Positions 22,438 through 33,753 of a DNA stretch of 64,000 nucleotides are shown piece after piece. The translations under genes were made by a program, and so were the position numbers. Every line of letters begins with the position of its first letter. The first letter of the stretch is position 1. This stretch comes from Mantamonas sphyraenae. Lineage: Eukaryota > CRuMs > Mantamonadidae. The notes beneath the pieces are model-generated. The model worked only from the letters and a program-made list of their open reading frames with translations. It did no database searches and was not told the origin of the DNA. The stretch spans positions 109,531-173,530 of the forward strand of contig JAPMXV010000076.1 in NCBI GenBank assembly GCA_026936335.1, in the 5' to 3' direction.

Positions 22438-22802
22438 GAACAAAGTGTCACACGAACGACATGCTGCCTCTGCCCGCAAGCACCACAGCGGGCGAACGCT
22501 GGGCGATCGATCTGTTGTGTGGCTGTGTGATACGTGGGACGGTGCATCGCATCGCACACTGGGACGCCGGAGGGAGGCGTGGAGAGGGAAGGAGTGTGTG
22601 GTACTCGGCAAGCACAGCAGCAGCAGCATGCAACGCAGCTAACAACCATCACGTTCCTACAGACTCTGAAGGTGGGTGGATTGTGTGGTCATGAGACCAT
22701 GTGGGACGGACTGGTGGTGGAGAGGAAGAAAGGGGGTGGAGAGGTAGGAGCTTCAGGAAGTTGCTTCGTGTGCACGCGCTCACAAGGGGCAATGCAGACG
22801 AT

Positions 22803-24569
22803 ATGAGCTGGGGGGAGCCAAAGACAGTTGATTGGTTGGCCTTGCTGCAAAGCGGGGACCATGTACAGATTCGCAGTGCACTGGAGGCAGCGGGAGAGGT
22901 GGGCTGGGACCGGGACGCAGGGGAGGCGTAAAGGGCATCCACGGAGTGTGTGCTGACACGTTCTGCGCAGAATGTGAACATTCAAGGGCGAGGGCTAGGA
23001 TACAATGAGGTAGTAGCGCTTGCCGAGGCTTTGGGGGATGAGAGCACCTTGAAGACACTGCGGCTCCGCCACAGCAGCATCGGGGCAGAAGGAGCAGCGG
23101 CATTAGCGCAGATACTGTGTAAGAACAGTAGCTTGCAGATGGTGGACCTTGGTTCCAACAGCGTCGGAACAGAGGGGGCAGCAGCACTGGTGCAGGCACT
23201 GGGGAACAACAACAGCTTGCAGACATTGGACCTTGGTTCCAACAGCATCGGAGCAGAGGGGGCAGCAGCAGTTGCGCAGATGCTGGAACAGAACAGCAGC
23301 TTGCAGACACTGCGCCTCCGCCTCAACAGAATCGGGGCAGAGGGGGCAGCAGTACTCGCACAGGTGCTGGAAGAGAACAGCAGCTTGCAGACCCTGAAGC
23401 TCGTTTACAACAGCGTCGGGGCAGAAGGGGCAACAGCACTTGCGCAGGCACTGAGGAAGAACAGCGGGTTGCAGACGTTGGACCTACAGATGAACAACAT
23501 CGGGGCAGAGGGGGCAGCAGCACTTGCGCAGGCGTTGAGAAGCAACAACAGCTTGCAGACATTGGACCTCGGTTCCAACAGCATCGGAGCAGAGGGAGCA
23601 GCAGCACTGGTGCAGGCACTTGAGGAGAACAGCAGCTTGCAGACGCTGGACCTCCGCAGCAACAGAATCGGGGACGAAGGAGCAGCAGCACTGGCGCAGG
23701 TCCTGAGTCACACCGACTACCTTCGGACACTGGACCTCCGCAGCAACAGAATCGGGGCAGATGGAGCCGCAGCACTGGCCAAGTCACTTGAGGAGAATAC
23801 CAGTCTGTGGACACTGAGCCTTGGGACCAGCAGAATCGGGGACGACGGGGCAGTAGCACTGGCCAGGGCACTGGAGAAGAACAACAGCTTGCAGACACTG
23901 GACATCGCCTTCAACGGTATCAAAGTTAAAGGGGCAATAGCACTGTCGAAGGCCATGGAAGGCAACCGGTCCTGCTGGAAGATCCAGGGCGTTCGCAATG
24001 ACGATTTGGTGTCGCTGTTGGAGAGGAACAGGAAGCAGCATGTGGAGTTTGTGCAGTGTGGGGACGTGGAGACGATGGCTGCATTGAAGGAGTGGGGTGT
24101 GCCTGTGGACACGTTTGCAGGGGGTGGAGGGAAAGAGACTGCGCTGGAGCGAGCAGTGAAGCGTGGTGATGAGAGGATTGTGGAGATGTTGCGAGCGTGG
24201 GGTGCGACGCCGAGGATGGAAACGGGGACGATGGTGAGGAAGGCAGGGTGGAGGAAAGCGTGGCATTGGATTGGATGGGATGGACAGGTGGATGAGGCGA
24301 TGGAGGTGGCGTTGGTGATGAACGGGGAGGAGAGGGAGACGATGTTTGAGTGTGGGGGGATGGAGGAGTATGTGGAGGAGGGAGGGTGGGAAGGATGGGT
24401 GACACTGCCAGATGAGGTGATGGAGAGGGTGATTGGGTGGGTAGCGAAGGGTGCTGCACCGGCAATGGTCGCTGTGGGGAGGTCAGGGGAGACGAGAAAG
24501 CAAGAGAGAGATGAGCTGGAAGAGGTGGTGGAAGAAGTGGAGAAGAGACAACGTGTGGAAGAGGAGTGA
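22803..24569 (+). CDS. L1: LRR-ankyrin protein, 11 leucine-rich repeats
   Basis: Exons 22803-22898 and 22971-24569 give 564 aa. The 72-nt intron begins GTGGGC, contains an in-frame TAA, and ends CTGAC...TCTGCGCAG; it is phase 0 and conserved in all nine paralogs. Exon 1 (32 codons) encodes DWLALLQSGDH..ALEAAGE, a short helical segment. Exon 2 holds a leading half repeat, then 11 RI-type LRRs of 28 residues (SLQTLDLGSNSIGAEGAAAL pattern), then CWKI, an ankyrin-like FVQCGDVETMAALKEWGVPVD, a second (ALERAVKRGDERIVEMLRAWGA), a Trp-rich stretch (WRKAWHWIGW) and an F-box-like LPDEVMERVIGWV. It ends with a charged coiled tail, EKRQRVEEE. No signal peptide or membrane helix: a cytosolic or nuclear protein-interaction protein. 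An in-frame 9-nt exon at 22663-22671 may add N-terminal acidic residues. Confidence 0.85.
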
Positions 24570-25050
24570 GCAGAATCGCGTGTGGGGTGGATGGGGTGGA
24601 GGCGCAGGAGGGAAAGACGACCCTTGCGGCGCGGTGAGAGTCAGGCGAGGAAGCGAACGAGGAGGAAGCAGCTTGAGGAATCAGGAAGAGCAGGGAAAGA
24701 GGTGAATGGTGCACACGTGCGATGGCCTCGGGGACGAGATTGTCGATCGGTATCGGGAAGACATTGGAAGTGACGTGTAAGGGGAGTTGAGAGACGGGTC
24801 ACTGGCAGGGGCAATCGAATGCAGTCCATAGCTACCTGCAGGTTCTCGTGGGTGGAAATGTCCTTTCCATGTCCGATGGATGGGTTCAGGTGTGCTTCAA
24901 AGGCCAGTGGACGGGTCGATAGCGTGCGTTTGTCGAAGCAGTACAAACGCGACAGACGCAAGCCGTGGACCGACAAGGTGGGTTGATGACATAGTGGGTG
25001 TCTTGTTTGTTGGCAATAGTGGTGGGGGGGCTGCGTTCAACCTGCTTTCG
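24570..25050. other. L1-L2 spacer (array unit flank)
   Basis: Contains the conserved 3' flank of the L genes (GCAGAATCGCGTGT just after the stop, CCTTGCGGCGCGGTGAGAGTC, and TGGCCTCGGGGACGAGATTG) and the start of the next unit's promoter region. No gene. Confidence 0.6.
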
Positions 25051-25084
25051 TTTTGGCGGGAAGAAGGAGGCCAGTTGGCGCCAA
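25051..25084 (+). promoter_or_regulatory. paired E2F-like element of L2
   Basis: TTTTGGCGGGAAG (25051-25063) and TTGGCGCCAA (25075-25084), identical in sequence and spacing to L1. Confidence 0.5.
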
Positions 25085-25454
25085 GAACAAAGTGTCAAAC
25101 GAACGACGTGCAGCCTCTGCCCGCACGCACCACAGCGGGCGAACGCTGGGCGATCGATCCGTGTGTGGCTGTGCGATACGTGGGACGGTGCATCGCATCG
25201 CACAGTGAGACACCGGAGAGAGACGTGGGGAGGGAAGGAGCGTGTGGTGCTCGTGGTACCCGGCAAGCACAGCAGCACCATGCAACGCAGCTAACAACCA
25301 TCACGTTCCTACAGACTCTGAAGGTGGGTGGATTGTGTGGTCATGAGACCATGTGGGACGGACTGGTGGTGGAGGGGAAGAAAGAGGGTGGAGAGGAAGA
25401 GGCTGCGAGAAGTTGCTCCGTGTGCACGCGCTCACAAGGGGCAATGTAGACGAT

Positions 25455-27560
25455 ATGAGCTGGGGGGAGCCAAAGACGGTTGATTGGTTGGCCTTGCTGC
25501 AAAGCGGGGACCATGCACAGATTTGCAGGGCACTGGAGGCAGCGGGTGAGGTGGGCTGGGACCGGGACGCAGGGGAGGCGTGAGGGGCATCCACGGAGTG
25601 TGTGCTGACACGTTCTGCACAGGATGTGAACATTGATAGGCGGGAGCTAGGAGACAATGGGGCAGTAGCGCTTGCCGAGGCTTTGGGGCAGAAGAGCACC
25701 TTGAAGGTACTGCACCTCCGCCACAACAGCATCGGGGCAGAAGGAGCAGCGGCATTAGCGCAGGCACTGAGTGAGAACAGTAGCTTGCAGGCGTTGGACC
25801 TCAGTTCCAACAGCATCGGGGCAGAGGGGGCAGCAGCAGTTGCGCAAGTACTGAGTGAGAACTGCAGCTTGCAGACACTGAACCTCAGCCGCAACAGAAT
25901 CGGGTCAGAAGGAGCAGCGGTGTTTGCGCATGCACTGAGAAACAACAACAGCTTGCAGACACTGGACCTCGAACACAACAACATCGGGGCAGAAGGGGCA
26001 ACAGCACTGGGGCAGGCACTAAGGAACAACAACATCGTGCAGATATTAGACCTTGGTTCCAACACCATCGGAGCAGAGGGGGCAGCAGCACTCGCGCAGA
26101 TGCTGGAAGAGAACAGCAGGTTGCAGACCCTGAAGCTCGTTTACAACAGGATCGGGGACGAAGGGGCAACAACACTGGGGCAGGCGCTGAGGAACAACAA
26201 CAGCTTGCAGACATTGGACCTACAGATCAACAACATCGGAGCAGAGGGGGCAGCAGCACTTGCGCAGGCGTTGAGAAGCAACAACAGCTTGCAGACATTG
26301 GACCTCGGTTCCAACGGCATCCGAGCAGAGGGGGCAACAACTCTGGCCAAGGCACTTGAAGAGAACAGCAGCTTGCAGACCCTGTACCTCGATTACAGCA
26401 GGATCGGGGCAGAAGGGGCAACAACTCTGGCCAAGGCACTTGAGGAGAACACCAGCATGCGGACACTGAGCCTTTGGAATAACGAAATCGGGGATGAGGG
26501 GGCAGCAGCACTGGCGCAGGCCCTGAGTCACACCGGCTATCTTCGGACACTGGAACTCGGAGGCAACAGCATCGGGGCAGAAGGGGCAACAACTCTGGCC
26601 AAGGCACTTGAGGAGAACACCAGTCTGTGGACACTGGGCCTTTGGGACAACAAAATCGGGGACGAAGGGGCAGCAGCACTGGCGCAGGCCCTGAGTCACA
26701 CCGGCTATCTTCGGACACTGGAACTCGGAGGCAACAGCATCGGGGCAGATGGGGCAACAATTCTGGCCAAGTCACTTGAGGAGAACACCAGTCTGTGGAC
26801 ACTGAGCCTTTGGAATAACGAAATCGGGGACGAAGGGGCAGTGGCACTGGCCAGGGCACTGGGCGAGAACAACAGCTTGCAGACACTGAAAGTCACTCGC
26901 AACAGTATCAGTGCTGAAGGGGCAGCAGCATTGTCGAATGCCATGGAAGGCAATCGGGCGTGCTGGAAGATCGAAAGCGGGGTTGATAGTGTGGCGTTGA
27001 AGTCGCTGTTGGATCGGAACAGGAAGCAGCATGTGGAATTTGTGGAGTGTGGGGATGTGGAGAAGATGAGAGAGTTGAAGGAGTGGGGTGTGCCTGTGGA
27101 CACGTTTGCAGGGGATGAAGGGGAGATGACTGCGCTGGAGCGAGCAGTGAAGCGTGGGGATGAGAGGATTGTGGAGATGTTGCGAGCGTGGGGTGCGACG
27201 CCGAGGATGGAAACGGTGACGATGGTGAGGAAGGCAGGGTGGAGGAAAGCGTGGCATTGGATTGGATGGGATGGACAGGTGGATGAGGCGATGGAGGTGG
27301 CGTTGGTGATGAATGGGGAGGAGAGGGAGGCGATGTTTGAGTGTGGGGGGATGGAGGAGTATGTGGAGGCAGGAGGGTGGGAAGGATGGGTGACACTGCC
27401 GGATGAGGTGATGGAGAGGGTGATTGGGTGGGTAGCGAAGGGTGCTGCACCGGCAATGCTCGCTGCAGTGGGGTCAGACGAGACGAGGAAGCAAGAGAGA
27501 GATGAGCTGGAAGAGGTGGTGGAAGAAGTGGAGAAGAGACAACGTGTGGAAGAGGAGTGA
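25455..27560 (+). CDS. L2: LRR-ankyrin protein, 15 leucine-rich repeats
   Basis: Exons 25455-25550 and 25623-27560, 677 aa, with the same 72-nt phase-0 intron (retention would hit TGA after 12 codons). Exon 1 is nearly identical to L1. Exon 2 starts DVNIDRRELGDN, as in L4 rather than L1/L3, so the array has two N-terminal subtypes. Fifteen 28-residue LRRs follow; two blocks (GYLRTLELGGNSIGA... plus TSLWTL...) are repeated almost exactly, so a two-repeat unit was recently duplicated inside the gene. The C-terminus has the ankyrin-like pair, WRKAWHWIGW, LPDEVMERVIGWV and the full EKRQRVEEE tail. A 9-nt acidic exon lies at 25315-25323, between CTAAC...CCTACAG and GTGGGT. Intact. Confidence 0.85.
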
Positions 27561-28170
27561 GCAGAATCGCGTGTGGGGTGGATGGGGTGAAGGCGCAGGA
27601 GGGAAAGACGACCCTTGCGGCGCGGTGAGAGTCAGGCGAGGAAGCGGAGGAGGAAGCAGCTTGAGGAATGAGGAAGAGCAGGGAAAGGGAGTGAATGGTG
27701 CACATGTGCGATGGCCTCGGGGACGAGATTGTCGATTGGTATCGGGAAGACATGGAAGTGGCGTGTGGTGGTCCTCCTGGCGCAGTTGCTGTTGGATGAG
27801 GTGGATCAGGGAGAAGCAGGAGAACAGAGGGATTGATAAAAGAGGGGCTGCAATGGAGGATGGTGCCTTGAACACTGGCATCGTTGCAGATGGACACATC
27901 TGCATTGGGTGCAGCTGCGTGGGTGTATGTGCGTGTGTGGTTGCTACCCGCAAGTTCTCGTGGGTGGAAACGCCCTTTCCATGTTCGATGGAGTGGTTCA
28001 GATGTGCTTCAAAGGCAAGTGAACCACACAGTGGGGTCGAGGGCGTGCGTTTGTCGAAGCAGGACAAACGCTACAGACGCAAAGCGGGGACCGACAAGGT
28101 GGGTTGATGACATAGTGGGTGTCTTGTTTGTTGGCAATTGTGGTGGGGGGCTGCGTTCAACGTGCTTTCG
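27561..28170. other. L2-L3 spacer
   Basis: Conserved L 3' flank, then the segment shared with the region left of L1 (GAGGTGGATCAGGGAG, GGGGCTGCAATGGAGGATGG). No gene. Confidence 0.6.
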
Positions 28171-28204
28171 TTTTGGCGGGAAGAAGTAGGCCAGTTGGCG
28201 CCAA
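28171..28204 (+). promoter_or_regulatory. paired E2F-like element of L3
   Basis: TTTTGGCGGGAAG (28171-28183) and TTGGCGCCAA (28195-28204), same arrangement as L1 and L2. Confidence 0.5.
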
Positions 28205-28571
28205 GAACAAAGTGTCACACGAACGACGTGCTGCCTCTGCCCGCACGCACCACAGCGGGAGGGCGCTGGGCGATCGATCTGTTGTGTGGCTGTGTGATAC
28301 GTGGGACGGTGCATTGCATCGCACAGTGAGACACCGGAGGGAGGCGTGGGGAGGGAAGGAGCGTGTGGTACTTGTGGTACTCGGCACAGCAGCAGCATGC
28401 AACGCAGCTAACAACCATCACATTCCTGCAGACTCTGAAGGTGGGTGGATTGTGTGGCCATGAGACCATGTGGGACGGACTGGTGGTGGAGAGGAAGAAA
28501 GAGAGTGGAGAGGAAGAGGCTGCGGGAAGTTGCTTCGTGCGCACGCGCTCACAAGGGGCAATGCAGACGAT

Positions 28572-30791
28572 ATGAGCTGGGGGGAGCCAAAGACAGTTGA
28601 TTGGTTGGCCTTGCTGCAAAGCGGTGACCATGTACAGATTCGCAGTGCACTGGAGGCAGCGGGTGAGGTGGGCTGGGACCGGGACGCAGGGGAGGCGTAA
28701 AGGGCATCCACGGAGTGTGTGCTGACACGTTCTGCGCAGAATGTGAACATTCAAGGGCGAGGGCTAGGAGACAATGAGGTAGTAGCGCTTACCGAGGCTT
28801 TGGGGGATGAGAGCACCTTGAAGACACTGCGCCTCCGCCACAACAGCATCGAGGCAGAAGGAGCAGCGGCATTAGCGCAGATACTGTGTAAGAACAGTAG
28901 CTTGCAGATGGTGGACCTTGGTTCCAACAGCGTCGGAACAGAGGGGGCAGCAGCACTGGTGCATGCACTGGGGAACAACAACAGCTTGCAGACATTGGAC
29001 CTTGGTTCCAACAGCATCGGAGCAGAGGGGGCAGCAGCAGTTGCGCAGATGCTGGAACAGAACAGCAGCTTGCAGACACTGCGCCTCCGCCTCAACAGAA
29101 TCGGGTCAGAAGGAGCAGCTGTGTTGGCGCATGCACTAAGGAACAACAGCAGCTTGCAGATATTGGGTCTCAGTTTGAACAGCATCGGAGCAGAAGGAGC
29201 GGCAGCACTGGGGCAGGAGGCACTGAGTAAGAGTAGCTGCTTGAACACACTTGACCTCAGCTCGAACAGCATCGGGGACGAAGGAGCAGCAGCACTGGCG
29301 CAGGCACTGAGTATGAGCAGCAGTGTACACACACTGGACCTCGACAACAACCGCATCGGGGCAGATGGAGCCGCAGCATTGGCGCAGACGCTGTGTAAGA
29401 ACAGTAGAATGCAGAAATTGGTCCTCCGCTGGAACAGCATCGGAGCAGAGGGGGCAACAGCACTGGGGCAGGCACTGAGGAACAACAACAGCTTGCAGAC
29501 ATTGGACCTTGGTTCCAACAGCATCGGAGCAGAGGGAGCAGCAGTACTCGCGCAGATGCTGGAAGAGAACAGCAGCTTGCAGACCCTGAAGCTCGCTTGC
29601 AACAGCGTCGGGTCAGAAGGAGCAGCAGCACTGGGGCAGGCACTGAGGAACAACAACTGCGGGTTGCAGACGTTGGACCTACAGATCAACAACCTCGGAG
29701 CAGAGGGGGCAGCAGCACTTGCGCAGGCGTTGAGAAGCAACAACAGCTTGCAGACATTGGACCTCGGTTCCAACAGCATCGGAGCAGAGGGAGCAGCAGT
29801 ACTCGCACAGATGCTGGAAGAGAACAGCGGCTTGCAGACCCTGAACCTCGCTCGCAACAGGATCGGGGCAGAAGGGGCAACAACTCTGGCCAAGGCACTT
29901 GAGGAGAACACCAGCCTGCGGACACTGAGCCTTTGGAATAACGAAATCGGGGACGAAGGGGCAGCAGCACTGGCGCAGGCCCTGAGTCACACCGGCTACC
30001 TTCGGACACTGAAACTCGGAGGCAACAGCATCGGGGCAGATGGAGCCGCAGCACTGGCCAGGGCACTTGAGGAGAACTCCAAGCTGCGGACACTGGGACT
30101 TTGCAACAACAAAATTGGGGACGAAGGGGCAGTGGCACTGGCCAGGGCACTGGAGAAGAACAACTGCTTGCAGAAACTGGAAGTCACTCGCGGTATCAAA
30201 GCTGAAGGGGCAACAGCACTGTCAAAGGCCATGGAAGGCAATCGGTCCTGCTGGGAGATCCAGGGAGTTCGCAATGACGCGTTGAAGTCGCTGTTGGAGA
30301 GAAACAGGAGGCAGCATGCGGCTTTTGTGGAGTGTGGGAATGTGGAGAAGATGAGAGAGTTGAGGGAGTGGGGTGTGCCTGTGGACACGTTTGCAGGGGA
30401 TGAAGGGGAGATGACTGCACTGGAGCGAGCAGTGGAGCGTGGGGATGAGGAGATTGTGGAGGTGTTGCGAGCGTGGGGAGCGCAGCCGAGGATTGAAACG
30501 GTGGCGATGGTGAGCGGAAAAGGGTGGAGGAAGGCGTGGCATTGGATTGGGTGGGGTGGACAGGTGGATGGGGCGATGGAGGTGGCGTTGGTGATGAATG
30601 GGGAGGAGAGGGAGGCGATGTTTGAGTGTGGAGGAATGGGGGAGTATGTGGAAGAGGGTGGGTGGGAAGGATGGGTGACACTTCCAGATGAGGTGATGGA
30701 GAGGATGATTGGGTGGGTGGGGAGGGGTGCTGCACCGGCAAGGGTCACTGTGGGGAAAGTCAGGGGATACGAGGAAGCAGGAAGGAGATGA
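28572..30791 (+). CDS. L3: LRR-ankyrin protein, 17 leucine-rich repeats, tail frameshifted
   Basis: Exons 28572-28667 and 28740-30791, 715 aa as read. Exon 1 and the first four LRRs are almost identical to L1, showing recent conversion or duplication. With 17 repeats it is the longest of the array; two repeats depart slightly from 28 residues (GQEALSKSSC and NNCGLQ, one residue longer each). The C-terminal region has both ankyrin-like motifs, WRKAWHWIGW and LPDEVMERMIGWV. After that, one extra A in GGGGAAAGTC shifts the frame and ends the protein at GYEEAGRR; in the shifted frame the usual tail through KRQRVDDE can still be read to 30846. Either a recent one-base insertion or a sequencing error. 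A 9-nt acidic exon is at 28432-28440. Confidence 0.8.
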
Positions 30792-31325
30792 GTTGGAAGA
30801 GGAGGTGGAAGAAGTGGAGAAGAGACAACGTGTGGATGATGAGTGAGCAGAATCGCGTGTTAGGTGGATAGGGTGGAGCCAGGAGGGAAAGACGGCCCCC
30901 TTGCGGCGCGGTGAGAGTCGGACGAGGAAGCAGCTGGAGGAATGAGGAAGAGCAGGGAAAGGGAGTGAATGGTGCACATGTGCGATAGCCTCGGGGACGA
31001 GATTGTCGATCGGTATCGGGAAGGACATGGAAGAGGCGTGTGAGGTGGAGTTGAGAGACCGGACACTGGTAGGGGCAATCGAATGCAGTCCATAGCTACC
31101 TGCAAGTTCTCGTGGGTGGAAATGTCCTTTCCATGTCCGATGGATGGGTTCAGGTGTGCTTCAAAGGCCAGTGGACGGGTCGATAGCGTGCGTTTGTCGA
31201 AGCAGGACAAACGCTACAGACGCAAAGCCGTGGACCGACAAGGTGGGTGGATGTCATAGTGGGTGTCTTGTTTACTGGCAATGGTGGTGGGTGGGTGCGC
31301 TGCGGCTGCGTTCAACCTGCTTTCG
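30792..31325. other. L3-L4 spacer
   Basis: Out-of-frame remainder of the L3 tail to 30846, then the conserved 3' flank and the upstream segment of L4. It contains GAGAGACCGGACACTGGTAG and the GCAATCGAATGCAGTCCAT block, also found after L1 and L4. No gene. Confidence 0.6.
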
Positions 31326-31359
31326 TTTTGGCCGGAAGAAGGACGCCGGTTGGCGCCAA
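31326..31359 (+). promoter_or_regulatory. paired E2F-like element of L4 (one site altered)
   Basis: TTTTGGCCGGAAG (31326-31338) has CC in place of CG in the first site; TTGGCGCCAA (31350-31359) is perfect. Confidence 0.45.
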
Positions 31360-31724
31360 GAACAAAGTGTCAAACGAACGACGTGCAGCCTCTGCCCGCA
31401 CGCACCACAGCGGGAGGGCGCTGGGCGATCGATCTGTTGTGTGGCTGTGTGATACGTGGGACGGTGCATTGCATCGCACAGTGAGACACCGGAGGGAGGC
31501 GTGGAGAGGGAAGGAGCGTGTGGTACTCGGCGAGCACAGCAGCAGCAGCATGCAACGCAGCTAACAACCATCACGTTCCTGCAGACTCTGAAGGTGGGTG
31601 GATTGTGTGGTCATGAGACCATGTGGGACGGACTGGTGGTGGAGAGGAAGAAAGGGGGTGGAGAGGTAGGAGCTTCAGGAAGTTGCTTCGTGCGCACGCG
31701 CTCACAAGGGGCAATGCAGACGAT

Positions 31725-33753
31725 ATGAGCTGGGGGGAGCCAAAGACGGTTGATTGGTTGGCCTTGCTGCAAAGCGGGGACCTTGTACAGATTCGCAGTG
31801 CACTAGAGGCAGCGGGAGAGGTGGGCTGGGACCGGGACGCGAGTGAGGCAAGAGGCGTGAAGGGCATCCACGGAGTGTGTGCTGACACGCTCTGCACAGG
31901 ATGTGAACATTGATAGGCGGGGGCTGGGAGACAATGAGGCACTAGCGCTTGCCGAGGCTTTGGGGCAGGAAAGCACCTTGAAGGTACTGCACCTTCGCGA
32001 CAACGGGATCGGGGCAGAAGGAGCAGCGGCATTAGCGCAGATGTTGTGTAAGAACAGTGGCTTGCAGATGTTGAACCTCCGCTGGAACAGCATCGGGGCA
32101 GAGGGGGCAGCCGCACTGGGGCAGGCACTGTGCAAGAACAGTTGCTTGCAGACACTGGACCTCGGTGCCAATGGCATCGGGGCAGAGGGAGCAGTAGCAT
32201 TGGCGCAGGCACTGAGTGAGAACGGTGGCTTGCAGACACTGGAACTCGGTGCCAATGGCATCGGGGCAGATGGGGCAGCAGCGCTGGGGCAGGCACTGTG
32301 CAAGAACAACAGCTTGCAGACAGTGGACCTCCGCTGGAACAGCATCGGGGCAGAGGGGACGACAGCACTGGGACAGGCACTGGGAAACAACTGCACTTTG
32401 CAGGAACTGGACCTCCGCTGGAACAGCATCGGTGACGAAGGAGCAGCAGCGCTCGGGCAGATACTGGAAGAGAACAGTGGCTTGCAAAGCCTGACCCTCA
32501 TTCACAACAGTATCGGGGCAGAGGGGGCAACAGCACTGGCCAAGGCGATGAAGCAAAACAACAGTTTGCATACGATGGACCTAAGGATAAACAGCATCGG
32601 AGCAGAGGGGGCAGCAGCAGTGGCGCAGGCACTGTGTGAGAACAGCAGCTTGCAGATACTGCACCTCGGCGAGAACAGGATCGGGAGCAAAGGAGCAGAA
32701 ACACTGGCGCAGGCAATGTGTGAGAGCAGCAGCTTGCAGATTTTGAACCTCGAGAACAATGGCACCGGTAACGATGGAGCAGTAGCACTGGCGCAGGCAT
32801 TGTGTGAGAACAGTAGCTTGCGAACACTGGGTCTCAGCCGCAACAACATCGGTGACGAAGGAGCAGCAGCACTGGCGCAGGCCCTGAGTCATACCGGCAA
32901 CTTGCGGGCACTGGACCTCGGAAACAACAGCATCGGGGCAGATGGGGCCGCAGCACTGGCGCAGGCACTTAAGGAAAACACAAGCCTGCGGACACTGAGC
33001 CTTTGGAACAACAAATTCGTGAACACAGGGGCAGTAGCACTGGCCAAGGCACTGGAGAAGAACAACAGCTTGCAGAAACTGAACGTTGCCCGCAACGGAA
33101 TCGGAGCTGAAGGGGAAGCAGCACTGTCGAGGGCCATGGAAGGCAATCGTTCGTGCTGGAAAATCGAAAGCGGGGTTGATAGTGGGGCGTTGAAGTCACT
33201 GTTGGATCGGAACAGGAAGCAGCATGTGGAATTTGTGGAGTGTGGGGATGTGGAGAAGATGGCTGCATTGAAGGAGTGGGGTGTGCCTGTGGACACGTTT
33301 GCAGGGGATGGAGTTGAGGAAACTGCGCTGGAGCGAGCGGTGAGGCGTGGGGATGAGAGGATTGTGGAGGTGTTGCGAGCGTGGGGAGCGCAGCCGAGGA
33401 TGGAAACGGTGGGGATGGTGAGGAAGGAAGGGTGGATGAAGGCGTGGCATTGGATTGGGTGGAGGGGTCAGGTGGATGAGGCGGTGGAGATGGCGTTGGT
33501 GATGAATGGGGAGGAGAGGGAGGCGATGTTTGAGTGTGGAGGGATGGAGGAGTATGTGGGGGAGACAGGGTGGGAAGGGTGGGTGACACTGCCGGATGAG
33601 GTGATGGAGAGGGTGATTGGGTGGGTGGGGAGGGGTGCTGCACCGGCAAGGGACACTGTAAGGAGGTCAGGGGAGACGAGGAAGCGAGAGAGAGATGAGT
33701 TGGAAGAGGAGGTGGAAGAAGTGGAGAAGAGACAACGTGTGGAGGAGGAGTGA
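31725..33753 (+). CDS. L4: LRR-ankyrin protein, 14 leucine-rich repeats
   Basis: Exons 31725-31820 and 31900-33753, 649 aa. The intron is 79 nt, seven longer than in L1-L3, by a small internal insertion (GTGAGGCAA region); donor and acceptor are unchanged. Exon 2 begins DVNIDRRGLGDN as in L2. Fourteen LRRs follow with more varied exposed residues than L1-L3 (RWNSIGAEG, GANGIGAEG, ENNGTGNDG). C-terminal region complete: FVECGDVEKMAALKEWGVPVD, ALERAVRRGDERIVEVLRAWGA, a slightly changed WMKAWHWIGW, LPDEVMERVIGWV and EKRQRVEEE. A 9-nt acidic exon lies at 31585-31593. Intact. Confidence 0.85.

Noticed and set aside
28751-29911. 386-codon minus-strand frame opposite L3, with similar antisense frames opposite every L gene
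   Set aside because: The 84-bp LRR period keeps the antisense frame open; the Ser/Ala/Pro-rich strings mirror the repeats and have no independent conservation.
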